Shown piece by piece: positions 19,184-33,446 of a stretch of DNA of 64,000 bases (the first letter of the stretch is position 1; each line of letters begins with the position of its first letter). The notes under the pieces are model-generated. The model was given only the letters and a program-made list of their open reading frames with translations, made no database searches and was not told the origin of the DNA. Source of the stretch: Alphaproteobacteria bacterium (lineage in GTDB: Bacteria; Pseudomonadota; Alphaproteobacteria; Rhodobacterales; Rhodobacteraceae); the NCBI GenBank assembly GCA_030425925.1, contig JAUHZO010000011.1, forward strand, positions 1-64,000, written 5' to 3'. The translations under genes and the position numbers were made by a program.

Positions 19184-19195
19184 CCGCCCCGGCCC

Positions 19196-20281
<1,086 letters not shown>

Positions 20282-20294
20282 GTCCGTTCCCCCT

Positions 20295-21956
20295 CTAGCC
20301 GTCCAGGCGCACGGCAAGCGCCGGCTGCCAGGGCCCCAGATGCAACCTGCCATCCGGTGCAGGCCCGGTTGCGCCCAACTCCTGCCCCACCTGTTGCCAC
20401 CTGCCTTCCGGCATGTCCATCACTGCGGGCTCTGCCGACAGGTTGACCGCCACAAACAGGGTCTCGGCCCCGTGGCTGCGCTGGAAATGCACGATGGACC
20501 CGCTGGCGCGCACCTTGTCATGCGCGCCCTTGACCAGCGCCGGATGGGCGCGGCGGAAGGCGATGGCACGGCGGTAGTGATGCAGCAGCGCGCCGGGATC
20601 GGCCTCTTGCAGGGCGGCGGCGCGCGGCAGATGGTCGGCGCTGACCGGCAGCCAGGGCGTGCCGGTGGTGAACCCGCCGTTCTGGTTCGACGCCTCCCAC
20701 ACCATGGGGGTGCGGCAGCCGTCGCGGCCCTTGAACTCGGGCCAGAACTCGATCCCGTAGGGATCCTGCAGCGCGTCGAAGGGCACATCGGCCTCGGTCA
20801 GGCCCAGCTCTTCGCCCTGGTAGAGGCAGAGCGAACCGCGCAGGCACATCATCAGCGTGCACAGCGCCCGTTGCGCGGCAGGTGCAAGCGCCCAGCGCGA
20901 GGCGTGGCGGATCACGTCATGGTTGGAAAAGGCAAGACAGGCCCAGCCTTCGGCCACCTTGTCGTCGATCTGGCCCATCACATGGGCCACGCGCTCTGCC
21001 GATGGTGCAGAGCCGGACAGGAACTCGAACGAGTAGCACATGTGCACCTTGTCCCCGCCCGATGTGTATTCCCCCATGATCTCCAGCCCCATCTGGGCAT
21101 CGCCCACCTCGCCCACCGCCGCGGCGGCGGGATAGGCGTCGAGCACGGCGCGGAACCGGCGCAGGAAGTCCAGGTTTTCGGGCTGGTTCTTGGAATAGAG
21201 GTGATGCTGGTGGTTGTAGGGGTTCACGCGCGGCGCGATGGTGTCATCGCGCTCTTCCGGCGGCAGGGCCGGGTTGGAGCGCAACTGCTTGTCATGGACG
21301 TAGAAGTTGATCGTATCGAGGCGGAACCCGTCGACGCCGCGATCCAGCCAGAACCGGGCCACGTCCAGCAGCGCGTCCTGCACATCTGCATTGTGAAAGT
21401 TCAGATCGGGCTGGGAGGTCAGGAAATTGTGCAGGTAGTATTGCTCGCGCCGCGCGTCCCATTGCCAGGCGGGGCCGCCAAAGATCGACAGCCAGTTGTT
21501 CGGCGGCGTGCCGTCGGGCTGCGGATCGGACCAGACATACCAGTCGGCGCGCGGGTTGTCGCGCGAGGCGCGGCTTTCCACGAACCACGGATGCAAATCG
21601 GAACTGTGCGACAGCACGAGGTCGATCATCACCTTCAGCCCCAGCGCATGGGCCGCGTCGATCAGCGCATCGAAATCCGCCAGCGTGCCGAACATCGGAT
21701 CGACATCGCAGTAATCGCTGACGTCATAGCCGAAATCCTTCATCGGCGAGGTGAAGAACGGCGAGATCCAGATCGCATCCACGCCAAGGCTGGCGATATG
21801 CGGCAGGCGCGAGGTGATGCCGTTCAGGTCTCCGATCCCGTCGCCATTGCTGTCCTGATAGCTGCGCGGGTAGATCTGGTAGATCACCGCCCCGCGCCAC
21901 CAGTCCTTGTCGACGGCCACGGTGTCCGCCGCGTTAAGCTCCGCTTTGACGTTCAT
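20295..21956 (-). CDS. aglA: Alpha-glucosidase AglA (GH13)
   Basis: The 553-residue cytoplasmic GH13 enzyme opens with WWRGAVIYQIYPRSYQDSNG. The conserved regions are DLVLSHSSD (region I), the nucleophile Asp in GFRLDTINF (region II), the acid/base Glu in AVGEVGD (region III) and FSNHDVIR (region IV). It hydrolyses the alpha-glucosides imported by AglEFGK to glucose and the partner sugar. The gene follows aglG with a 10-base gap and precedes aglK. Confidence 0.93.
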   Translation of the reverse strand: MNVKAELNAADTVAVDKDWWRGAVIYQIYPRSYQDSNGDGIGDLNGITSRLPHIASLGVDAIWISPFFTSPMKDFGYDVSDYCDVDPMFGTLADFDALIDAAHALGLKVMIDLVLSHSSDLHPWFVESRASRDNPRADWYVWSDPQPDGTPPNNWLSIFGGPAWQWDARREQYYLHNFLTSQPDLNFHNADVQDALLDVARFWLDRGVDGFRLDTINFYVHDKQLRSNPALPPEERDDTIAPRVNPYNHQHHLYSKNQPENLDFLRRFRAVLDAYPAAAAVGEVGDAQMGLEIMGEYTSGGDKVHMCYSFEFLSGSAPSAERVAHVMGQIDDKVAEGWACLAFSNHDVIRHASRWALAPAAQRALCTLMMCLRGSLCLYQGEELGLTEADVPFDALQDPYGIEFWPEFKGRDGCRTPMVWEASNQNGGFTTGTPWLPVSADHLPRAAALQEADPGALLHHYRRAIAFRRAHPALVKGAHDKVRASGSIVHFQRSHGAETLFVAVNLSAEPAVMDMPEGRWQQVGQELGATGPAPDGRLHLGPWQPALAVRLDG

Positions 21957-21966
21957 GAACGCCCCC

Positions 21967-23217
21967 TTATTTCACCGAGCCGGCCAGAAGGCCGCGCACC
22001 AGGTATCGTTGCATCGAAAAGAACACCGCCAGCGGCACCGCGATGGAGACAAAGGCCGCCGTGGCCAGGATTTCCCAGTTGCCGCCCCGCGTGCCCAGCA
22101 GCTCGACGATCTGGTTGGTCATCACGTTGGTCGAGCCGCTGGCATCCAGCAGGAACACCTTGGCCACCAGAAGGTCGTTCCACGTCCACAGGAACTGGAA
22201 GATCGCGAACGAGGCCAGCGCCGGGAAGCTGAGCGGCAGGATGATCCGGGTGAAGATCTGGAAATCCGTCGCCCCGTCCACACGCGCGTTTTCGATGATG
22301 TCGCGCGGCAGACCGGCCATGTAGTTGCGCAGAAGGTAGATCGCCAGCGGCAGGCCAAAGCCGGTATGGGCGAACCAGACCCCGATGAACCCCTTGGCCT
22401 TGATCGTGTCCCCCGGCTCGAACCCGAAGAGCCGCCCCAGCCAGTTGACCTCGGCAAAGCGCCTCGCACTATCGGGGTCGGGAGAACCAAGAAAGGCCAG
22501 CGTCGCCTCGGCCACCCAGCCATGGAAGGTCAGAAGCGGGATCAGCGCCAGTTGCAGCGGCACCACCAGAAGCGCCACCACGAACGCCACCAGCAGCGCG
22601 CGGCCCGGAAACTCCATCCAGGCCAGCGCATAGGCGGCAAAGGCGGCCACAAGGATGGGGATGATCGTGGCCGGGATCGTGACCGTCAGCGTGGCGATGA
22701 ACGCCTGCGCCATGCCTTCGACATTGTCGGGGTTGAAGAGCATGTTGCGGTAATTGTCGAAGGTGAACTCCGGCGGTGTCTCGGCGGTGGTGAAGATCCG
22801 CGGCAGCCGCGCGCCTTCCTGGCTTTCCGTCGCCGTGAAGCGATAGCGACCATCAACCTCAAGCGTGATCGTCCGGTCGTTGGACAGCTCTGACGTCTCG
22901 CCCGGCGCGAACTCTTCCGGTGCGCGCGAAGACGTGCCCCAGGCGCTGACCGTGGCGTCGGTGTCGGGAAACAGTTCGCCCTCGATCACGTAAAGCGGAC
23001 CGTCCTGAAACTCTTCGCCTTCCACACGGATCGCCGGGTTCTGGCGTTCCTGCGTCGACAAAGCCGACCACCAGCCCGAAGTGGCGATCTGGTCGGCGGT
23101 CCGGAAGGACGACACAAACAGGCCCACGGTGGGGAAGAGCCACAAGAAAACCAGCAGCGCGACGCTGAGATGCGTGACCCAGACAAGCGAGGATTTGGTT
23201 CCGGCGATATTGTCCAT
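21967..23217 (-). CDS. aglG: Alpha-glucoside ABC permease AglG
   Basis: The 416-residue permease starts MDNIAGTKSSLVWVTHLSVA. One membrane helix is followed by an insertion of roughly 120 residues facing the periplasm (TSSRAPEEFAPGETSELSND), then the MalG-like core with the EAA motif region IENARVDGATDFQIF. The long periplasmic insertion is characteristic of AglG. It forms the membrane channel with AglF; the start lies 15 bases after the aglF stop. Confidence 0.92.
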   Translation of the reverse strand: MDNIAGTKSSLVWVTHLSVALLVFLWLFPTVGLFVSSFRTADQIATSGWWSALSTQERQNPAIRVEGEEFQDGPLYVIEGELFPDTDATVSAWGTSSRAPEEFAPGETSELSNDRTITLEVDGRYRFTATESQEGARLPRIFTTAETPPEFTFDNYRNMLFNPDNVEGMAQAFIATLTVTIPATIIPILVAAFAAYALAWMEFPGRALLVAFVVALLVVPLQLALIPLLTFHGWVAEATLAFLGSPDPDSARRFAEVNWLGRLFGFEPGDTIKAKGFIGVWFAHTGFGLPLAIYLLRNYMAGLPRDIIENARVDGATDFQIFTRIILPLSFPALASFAIFQFLWTWNDLLVAKVFLLDASGSTNVMTNQIVELLGTRGGNWEILATAAFVSIAVPLAVFFSMQRYLVRGLLAGSVK

Positions 23218-23231
23218 GGTTCCGTCCCCCC

Positions 23232-24233
23232 CTACCGCATTTCCTTGCGCACCTGGCGCACGTTCCAGACAAGGATCGGCGTCACCAGAAGCATGATCAC
23301 GATGGCCGCCGCCGAGCCGACACCCCAGTCGATCGACACAAACAGCTTGTTGAACATGTAATTGGCCAGAACCTGCGTGCCCCATTGGCCGTTGGTCATG
23401 GCAAAGACGATGTCAAAGACCTTCAGCACCGTCAGCGTGATCGTTGTCCAGACCACGACGATGGTGCTGGCGATCTGCGGCACCTTGATCTTGAAGAAGA
23501 TCGTGAACGGCCCCGCCCCGTCGACAATGGCGGCTTCTACCGTTTCCTCGGGGATGCCGCGCAGGGCGGCGGACAGGATCACCATGGCAAAGCCGGTCTG
23601 GATCCAGATCAGCACCACCATCAGCAGGAAGTTGTTCCAGAACGGCACCGTCAGCCATTGCTGCGGGTCGCTGCCGGACATCCAGACATAGATCGCGTTC
23701 AGCACCCCGATCTGTTCGGTGCCTTCGGGGCGCGCGTCATAGACCAGCTTCCAGATCACCGAGGCCCCCACAAACGAGATCGCCATCGGCATGAAGATCA
23801 GCGATTTCGCGATATTGCCCCAGGAAATCCGGTCGGTCAGCTGCGCCGCCAGCAGGCCGAAGGCCGTGGACATGGCGGGCACAACGATCAGCCAGAAGAT
23901 GTTGTTGCGCATCGCTTCCCAGAATTTCGGCTCTCCGGCCATCTGGGCGTAGTTGGCAAGGCCGACAAACGCGCCACCCTGCGTCCGGTCGGTCAGCGAC
24001 AGGCGCAGCGTTTCGACCACCGGGTAGGCCAGGTACAGCGTCAGCGCGAACATGGCCGGGAACAGGAACAGCCAGGGCCGGATCATGTTGGCGCGGTTGA
24101 TGTTGCGCCCCGCCTGCGGCCCGCGTGCCGGGAACAGGACCTTGTCCAGCAGCTGGTTGGAAAAGTAGAAATAGGCCAGACAGGTGCCGACACCGATGAT
24201 GATGGTGAGCAGGCCTTGAAAAACCGGATGCAT
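23232..24233 (-). CDS. aglF: Alpha-glucoside ABC permease AglF
   Basis: The 333-residue inner-membrane protein has about seven hydrophobic segments and the EAA-type loop EETVEAAIVDGAGPFTIFF. It is the MalF-like half of the alpha-glucoside channel. A short leading hydrophobic helix (FQGLLTIIIGVGTCLAYFYF) precedes the core. It is separated from aglE by a 170-base spacer with a strong hairpin. Confidence 0.92.
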   Translation of the reverse strand: MHPVFQGLLTIIIGVGTCLAYFYFSNQLLDKVLFPARGPQAGRNINRANMIRPWLFLFPAMFALTLYLAYPVVETLRLSLTDRTQGGAFVGLANYAQMAGEPKFWEAMRNNIFWLIVVPAMSTAFGLLAAQLTDRISWGNIAKSLIFMPMAISFVGASVIWKLVYDARPEGTEQIGVLNAIYVWMSGSDPQQWLTVPFWNNFLLMVVLIWIQTGFAMVILSAALRGIPEETVEAAIVDGAGPFTIFFKIKVPQIASTIVVVWTTITLTVLKVFDIVFAMTNGQWGTQVLANYMFNKLFVSIDWGVGSAAAIVIMLLVTPILVWNVRQVRKEMR

Positions 24234-24358
24234 GGGTCCCTCCCCCTTCAGGGCGGCAACGCCCCGTCTGTGCCGCTGGACCGGCAGCTGTCATTGAAGG
24301 CGATCAGCGTTGCAGACCCGGCGCGCCGGGCGTGCCCCCGGCCTTGCCGCCGGGAAGA

Positions 24359-24387
24359 CGGGGCCCCGCCCGACGGACCGGGCCCCG
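24359..24387 (-). terminator. Intercistronic hairpin between aglE and aglF
   Basis: CGGGGCCC (24359-24366) pairs perfectly with GGGCCCCG (24380-24387) around a 13-base loop, 17 bases beyond the aglE stop. There is no T-run, so it probably protects the aglE transcript end or attenuates read-through rather than stopping it. This would give the usual excess of binding protein over membrane subunits. Confidence 0.6.
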
Positions 24388-24403
24388 CGGTTCGCGTGAG
24401 TGG

Positions 24404-25672
24404 TTACTTCAGCGCGTCCCAGCTGCTCTGAATTTCAGCAGCCACCTCTTCGGCGGGCTTGCCGCCGGCATAATCCACCATCCCGGTCCAGAACGAGCCC
24501 GCGCCGACGCCGCCCGGCATCAGGTCGGAGCCGTCAAAGCGGAACGTGGTGGCGCCCAGCAGGATGTCGTTCATCTTGGCGGTGGGCGCGTCCGAGAACA
24601 TCGACGTGTCCACGCCCTTGTGCGGCGTCAGGAAGCCGCCGCGCGCCATCCAGATCTCGTGCGCTTCGGGCGTCTGCAGGAAGGCGATCAGGTCATGCGC
24701 CGCGGCATTGTCGTTGGTGATGGCCCACAGCGTGCCGGCCCCCAGCACGGGCGCGCCCAGATCCTTGCCCTCATAGGCCGGGAAGTAGAAGAAATCGGCA
24801 TCCACACCCACTTCGGTGCCTTCGGGGAAGAACGCCGGGATGAACGAGGCCTGGCGGTGCATGTAGCACTGCGGCGGCGAGGCAAAGAGACCCTTGGGGC
24901 TGTCGCGGAAATCGGTGGAGGCCACGGCACCGGCACCGCCGGCCACATAGGCGTCGTTGCGCGCAAACGCCCCGAATTCCTCGATCGCCGCGATCACCTT
25001 GGGATCGTCGAACTTCAGCTCGTTGGCGACCCAGGCGTCATAGTCGGCAGGTGACTGCGTGCGCAGCATCATATCCTCGACCCAGTCGGTTGCGGGCCAG
25101 CCGGTCGCGCCGCCGGAACCCAGACCGATGCACCAGGGCGTTTCACCGTCAGCGACGATCTGGTCGGTCAGCGCCTTCAGCTCTTCCATGGTGGTGGGCA
25201 CTTCATAGCCCGCATCCTCGAAGTTCTCGGGCGAATACCAGACCAGCGATTTCACGTCGACCTTGTAGAAGAAGCCGTAGAGGTTCTCTTCGCCCGCATC
25301 GTTGGCATAGGTGCCCAGATCGACCCAGGACTGGCCCGCGGCATAGTTTTCGCGCACCCAGTCGGCGGTGCCGTCGGCCAGCGGCGTCAGGAACCCGCGC
25401 GACGCCATGTCGGCGGCCAGACCCGGCTGCGGGAACACCGCGACATTGGGGGCAGAGCCCGCCTCGGCATCCACCACGATCTGCTGTTCGAAGCTGTCCG
25501 AACCGACATAGCTGACGTCATGGCCAGACGCCTCGGCAAAGGCGTTCAGCACCGATTCCACGGCTTCCTGGTCCGGACCCAGCCAGGGGCCGAAAACGGT
25601 CAGCTCTTCGGCCTGCGCCTGAGCTGCCACGAGCGCGGCAATGGCCGCGCCTGCGTAAAGCGAAGTCTTCAT
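24404..25672 (-). CDS. aglE: Periplasmic alpha-glucoside-binding protein AglE
   Basis: The 422-residue protein has a signal peptide (MKTSLYAGAAIAALVAAQAQ, cleavage near AQAEE) and SBP family 1 features: TVFGPWLGPDQEAVESVLNA, GWPATDWVEDM and TLWAITNDNAAAHDLIAFL. It captures alpha-glucosides for AglFGK. ATG 25672 lies behind GGGAGGATATC. It is the first gene of the leftward agl operon and is preceded by an operator palindrome. Confidence 0.92.
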   Translation of the reverse strand: MKTSLYAGAAIAALVAAQAQAEELTVFGPWLGPDQEAVESVLNAFAEASGHDVSYVGSDSFEQQIVVDAEAGSAPNVAVFPQPGLAADMASRGFLTPLADGTADWVRENYAAGQSWVDLGTYANDAGEENLYGFFYKVDVKSLVWYSPENFEDAGYEVPTTMEELKALTDQIVADGETPWCIGLGSGGATGWPATDWVEDMMLRTQSPADYDAWVANELKFDDPKVIAAIEEFGAFARNDAYVAGGAGAVASTDFRDSPKGLFASPPQCYMHRQASFIPAFFPEGTEVGVDADFFYFPAYEGKDLGAPVLGAGTLWAITNDNAAAHDLIAFLQTPEAHEIWMARGGFLTPHKGVDTSMFSDAPTAKMNDILLGATTFRFDGSDLMPGGVGAGSFWTGMVDYAGGKPAEEVAAEIQSSWDALK

Positions 25673-25760
25673 GATATCCTCCCAATCCGGCGCCTGCGGC
25701 GCCTCGCTCCATCGTCAGATGCCCCGACCGATGCCACCGGGCAAACCGGCACCATCAGTC

Positions 25761-25770
25761 AAAGCGCTTT
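25761..25770. promoter_or_regulatory. Operator palindrome AAAGCGCTTT upstream of aglE
   Basis: This perfect 10-bp palindrome centred on CG is the typical LacI-family half-site arrangement. It lies 89 bases upstream of aglE and immediately overlaps a TTGACT hexamer on the minus strand, a plausible -35. A second, near-identical copy lies in front of aglR, so AglR is the likely ligand. Confidence 0.75.
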
Positions 25771-25906
25771 GGATGTCCGCACCCTCTCGGATTCCCGCCC
25801 GCGAGTCAATCGCCGTGTTGAGTCCGGCACGGATTTTCGCATCTGCCCCGCCCGGGGCGGCATGGACTTCACGCGGGGGAAATTCTGTGCCATGCAGAGG
25901 AAATCC

Positions 25907-25916
25907 GAAGCGCTTT
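25907..25916. promoter_or_regulatory. Second operator GAAGCGCTTT at the aglR start
   Basis: It differs from the upstream palindrome by one base and lies 14 bases before the preferred aglR start at 25930. Binding here would give autoregulation of aglR. Two sites about 146 bp apart would also allow looping across the divergent promoter region. Confidence 0.65.
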
Positions 25917-25929
25917 GACCACGGAAACG

Positions 25930-26961
25930 ATGAACCTCAAGGAACTGTCCCGGCACCTCAACCTGTCCCAGACCACGGTCAGCCGTGCTCTGAACGGCTA
26001 TCCCGAGGTCAGCGAAAAGACCCGCAAGCGCGTGCGCGAGGCGGCCGAGGCGCTGAATTACAGCCCCAACGCCCGCGCCAAGAGCCTGGCCACGGGCCGG
26101 GCCCATGCCATCGGGCACGTGATTCCCATCTCGACCAAGCACGAGATGGTGAACCCGATCTTTGGCGACTTTGTCGCCGGGGCCGGCGACACCTATGCAC
26201 GGGCCGGATACGAAATGGTGCTGAGCCTGGTGGATGACAGCCGCGAGGAAGACCTGTACCGCCAGATCCGCGCCCGCGGCAATGTCGACGGCGTGGTGAT
26301 CCACGGCCCCCGCATGGCCGAAGACCGCATTCCGTTGCTCAGCGAATTGCAATTGCCTTTCGTCGTGCATGGCCGCGCGTCCGAGGTGAACACGCCCTAT
26401 AGCTGGCTCGACACCAACAACACGCGCGCCTTTGCCCGGGCCACCCGGTTCCTGCTGGATCTGGGCCATCGCCGCATCGCGCTGATCAACGGGCTGGAGC
26501 ACATGGATTTCGCCTTTCGCCGCCGCGAAGGTTTCCTGAGCACCCTGCGGGAGGCCGGGCTGACCGCCGATCCGGCGCTGATGCGGTCGTCCGAGATGAC
26601 CGAGATCTATGGCTACCGCAGCGCGCGTGACATGCTGGCGCATGACACGCCGCCCACGGCGTTCCTTGTCGCCTCCATGATCACCGCGCTGGGCGTGCGC
26701 CGTGCGGTGCACGAGGCGGGGCTGGAGATGGGCCGCGACGTGTCGGTGATCACCCATGACGACGATCTGAGCTATCTCAAGAACGGCCATGACGTGCCCA
26801 TCTTCACCGCCACCCGCTCGTCGGTCCGCGATGCCGGGGCACGGCTGGCCGAGATGCTGCTGGACCTGATCCGCGACCCCGGCTGCGGCCCCCTGACCGA
26901 ACTGATGGAGGCCGAACTGATCATCGGCAGCTCCACCGGCCCTGCCCCAACGAAAGCCTGA
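25930..26961 (+). CDS. aglR: AglR, LacI-family repressor of the alpha-glucoside locus
   Basis: The 343-residue regulator starts MNLKELSRHLNLSQTTVSRA with a canonical LacI HTH, followed by a hinge (NARAKSLATGRA) and a sugar-sensing domain (LFLLDLGHRRIALINGL-like block). A TTG at 25915 is also in frame, but it lies inside the second operator, so I prefer the ATG at 25930. It is divergent from aglE and three bases upstream of the GH1 gene, and presumably represses both units without alpha-glucosides. Confidence 0.88.
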   Translation: MNLKELSRHLNLSQTTVSRALNGYPEVSEKTRKRVREAAEALNYSPNARAKSLATGRAHAIGHVIPISTKHEMVNPIFGDFVAGAGDTYARAGYEMVLSLVDDSREEDLYRQIRARGNVDGVVIHGPRMAEDRIPLLSELQLPFVVHGRASEVNTPYSWLDTNNTRAFARATRFLLDLGHRRIALINGLEHMDFAFRRREGFLSTLREAGLTADPALMRSSEMTEIYGYRSARDMLAHDTPPTAFLVASMITALGVRRAVHEAGLEMGRDVSVITHDDDLSYLKNGHDVPIFTATRSSVRDAGARLAEMLLDLIRDPGCGPLTELMEAELIIGSSTGPAPTKA

Positions 26962-26964
26962 GAC

Positions 26965-28287
26965 ATGAAACATCGCCGTTCCGACTTTCCCGAAGGCTTC
27001 CTCTTCGGCACCGCCACCTCGTCCTACCAGATCGAGGGCCACGCGCAGGGCGGCGCGGGCCGCACCATGTGGGACGATTTCGCCGACACGCCCGGCAACG
27101 TGGTGCGCGCCGAAAACGGCGCGCGGGCCTGCGATCATTACACCCGCTACGAAGAGGATTTCGATCTTGTGGCCGGGGCCGGGCTGGACGCCTATCGCTT
27201 TTCGCTCAGCTGGGCGCGGGTACTGCCCGAGGGGCGCGGCGCGGTCAACCAGGAAGGGCTGGACTATTACGACCGGCTGACCGACGCGCTTCTGGCGCGC
27301 GGGATCAAGCCCTGCGCCACGCTCTATCACTGGGAGATGCCCTCGGCCCTGCAGGACCTTGGCGGCTGGCGCAATCGCGACATTGCCGGGTGGTTTGCCG
27401 AGTATACCGAGATCGTCATGAAGCGCGTGGGCGACCGGATGTTCAGCGTCGCCCCCATCAACGAGCCGTGGTGCGTCGCCTGGCTCAGCCATTACATGGG
27501 CCTGCACGCGCCGGGCCAACGCGACATCCGCGCCGCCGCGCGGGCCATGCATCATGTGCTTTTGGCCCATGGCCGCGCCATCGAAACGATGCGGGGTCTG
27601 GGGATGCAGAACCTTGGCGCGGTGTTCAACTTCGAATGGCCGCTGCCCGCCGATGACAGCCCCGAGGCGCAGGTGGCCGTGGACCGCTATGACGGCATCT
27701 ACAACCACTGGTTCCTGTCGGGCGTGTTCCGGAAACACTATCCGCAGATCGTTCTGGACGGGCTGGAACGGCATCTGCCGGCCAACTGGCAGGACGATTT
27801 CGACGTGATCGGCGCGCCGGTCGACTGGTGCGGCATCAACTACTACACCTGCAAGCGCCTGACGCTGGACGACAGCCCCTGGCCCTCGGTGGCCGAGGTC
27901 GAAGGCCCGCTGCCCAAGACGCTGATGGACTGGGAGATCTATCCCGAAGGCCTTTACAACATCATCAGCCGCACCGCGCGCGACTATACCGGCGACCTGC
28001 CGCTTTACGTCACCGAAAACGGCATGGCGAGCGCGGACGTGCTGGAAGACGGCGCCGTCCTTGATCCGGCCCGCACCGCCTATCTGGACGGGCATCTGGA
28101 CCAGGTGCGGCGCGCACAGGCGGAGGGTGTGCCGCTGAAGGGCTATTTCATCTGGTCCCTGATGGACAATTTCGAATGGGCGCTGGGATACGAGAAACGC
28201 TTTGGCCTTGTGCATGTGGATTTCGACACGCTGGAACGCACGCCCAAAGCATCGTATCACGCGCTGGCCGAGGCGCTGAAAGGCTAA
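26965..28287 (+). CDS. GH1 beta-glucosidase
   Basis: The 440-residue cytoplasmic enzyme opens with FPEGFLFGTATSSYQIEGHA. The acid/base glutamate is in APINEPW and the nucleophile in LYVTENG; the aglycone-site signature WSLMDNFEWALGY is near the end. It hydrolyses beta-glucosides to glucose, complementing AglA. It follows aglR by three bases and precedes glk by three, so one transcript covers repressor, glucosidase and glucokinase. Confidence 0.93.
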   Translation: MKHRRSDFPEGFLFGTATSSYQIEGHAQGGAGRTMWDDFADTPGNVVRAENGARACDHYTRYEEDFDLVAGAGLDAYRFSLSWARVLPEGRGAVNQEGLDYYDRLTDALLARGIKPCATLYHWEMPSALQDLGGWRNRDIAGWFAEYTEIVMKRVGDRMFSVAPINEPWCVAWLSHYMGLHAPGQRDIRAAARAMHHVLLAHGRAIETMRGLGMQNLGAVFNFEWPLPADDSPEAQVAVDRYDGIYNHWFLSGVFRKHYPQIVLDGLERHLPANWQDDFDVIGAPVDWCGINYYTCKRLTLDDSPWPSVAEVEGPLPKTLMDWEIYPEGLYNIISRTARDYTGDLPLYVTENGMASADVLEDGAVLDPARTAYLDGHLDQVRRAQAEGVPLKGYFIWSLMDNFEWALGYEKRFGLVHVDFDTLERTPKASYHALAEALKG

Positions 28288-28290
28288 GCC

Positions 28291-31060
<2,770 letters not shown>

Positions 31061-31061
31061 G

Positions 31062-31931
31062 GTGACCACACTCCGCGCCATCCTCTTGATGATCCTGTCC
31101 ATGGCCTTTCTGGCGGGCGCGGATGTGTTCTTCAAACTCGGCACGCTGGCTGCGCCCATCGGGCAGGTGATGTCGCTGGTCAGCCTTGGCGGCACGCTTG
31201 CCTTTGCCGCCGTGGCAGGCCTGATCGGCGTGCGGCTCATCACCCGCGACGCGCTGCACCCCATGGTGCTCTTGCGCAATGTCTTCGAGGTGATCGGCGG
31301 CGTGGGCATGGTGATCGGCATCTCCAAGGTCTCGCTGCCGGTCTTTGCCGCGATCATTCAGGTGGGGCCTTTGGTGGTCACGCTGGGGGCGGCGCTGTTT
31401 CTCAAGGAACAGGTGGGCTGGCGGCGCTGGGTGGCGGTGGCCGTGGGCATCGTCGGCATGCTGATGGTCATCCGCCCCTTTGGCGCAGGCTTTACCGGGT
31501 GGGAATTGTTTGCCGTCCTCGGCATTGCGGGCCTGTCGGGCCGCGACCTTGTCACCCGCCTGTCGCCCGCGCATATTCCGGCGCTGGCGATCTCGACCTG
31601 GGGTTTTGCCGTGACGCTGCCCGTGGCGCTGATCCTCTGGGCCCTGGCCGCGCGGCCGTCGAATTTCGGGCCCGACGCGCTCTGGCCGATCCTTGGCGCG
31701 ATCCTTGTCACCACCACCGGCTATTTCCTGATCACCACCGCGATGCGCATGGCCCCGGCCTCCATCGTCGCCCCCTTCCGCTACACGCGGCTGGTGTTCA
31801 CGACGGGTCTTGGCATGCTGGTCTTTGGCGACCGGCCCGATGGCTGGACGCTGGCGGGCTCGGCGCTGATCCTGGCGGCGGGGCTTTACACCTTCATGCG
31901 CGAACGGCGGCTGGCCCGCGCGGCGCGTTAG
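31062..31931 (+). CDS. EamA/DMT-superfamily transporter
   Basis: The frame starts at GTG 31062, two bases after the pgm stop, and encodes 289 residues with about ten hydrophobic helices arranged as two EamA repeats (the second begins near LFAVLGIAGLSG). Members export metabolites or amino acids; the substrate is unknown. An ACCTGAGGTG sequence supplies the ribosome site by coupling to pgm. Its stop codon lies within the first of three CGTTAGCGC repeats upstream of eno. Confidence 0.85.
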   Translation: MTTLRAILLMILSMAFLAGADVFFKLGTLAAPIGQVMSLVSLGGTLAFAAVAGLIGVRLITRDALHPMVLLRNVFEVIGGVGMVIGISKVSLPVFAAIIQVGPLVVTLGAALFLKEQVGWRRWVAVAVGIVGMLMVIRPFGAGFTGWELFAVLGIAGLSGRDLVTRLSPAHIPALAISTWGFAVTLPVALILWALAARPSNFGPDALWPILGAILVTTTGYFLITTAMRMAPASIVAPFRYTRLVFTTGLGMLVFGDRPDGWTLAGSALILAAGLYTFMRERRLARAAR

Positions 31932-31979
31932 CGCCGGACGTTAGCGCAACCCCTTGCCGCAAAGCGGCGTTAGCGCTAT
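31926..31979. promoter_or_regulatory. Three CGTTAGCGC repeats upstream of enolase
   Basis: CGTTAGCGC occurs at 31926-31934, 31939-31947 and 31968-31976. The last extends to TTAGCGCTAT, almost a perfect palindrome centred on GCGC like LacI-family operators. From memory, the alphaproteobacterial carbon regulator CceR (PckR in rhizobia) uses a TTAGCGCTAA-like site. A promoter TTTACT-16-TATGAG (31988-32015) lies directly downstream, so the sites are placed for activation or repression of eno. Confidence 0.6.
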
Positions 31980-32014
31980 CGTCGGCATTTACTTTCCCCC
32001 CGCGCCTGCTATGA

Positions 32015-33319
<1,305 letters not shown>

Positions 33320-33329
33320 GACGGCGATC

Positions 33330-33350
33330 GCGGCCCCGACGCGGGGCCGC
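33330..33350 (+). terminator. Hairpin after eno
   Basis: GCGGCCCC (33330-33337) and GGGGCCGC (33343-33350) form a perfect 8-bp stem with a five-base loop 11 bases after the eno stop. No T-run follows, so termination may be weak or Rho-assisted. Confidence 0.55.
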
Positions 33351-33446
33351 GCCACGTCCCGACACAAGTTGACCGGCCGCGACGTCTTTCGCGTGCCCCT
33401 CGAAACCGGCTAAACCGGAACCCGTGATGGTGTTTGCGGCCGGTTC

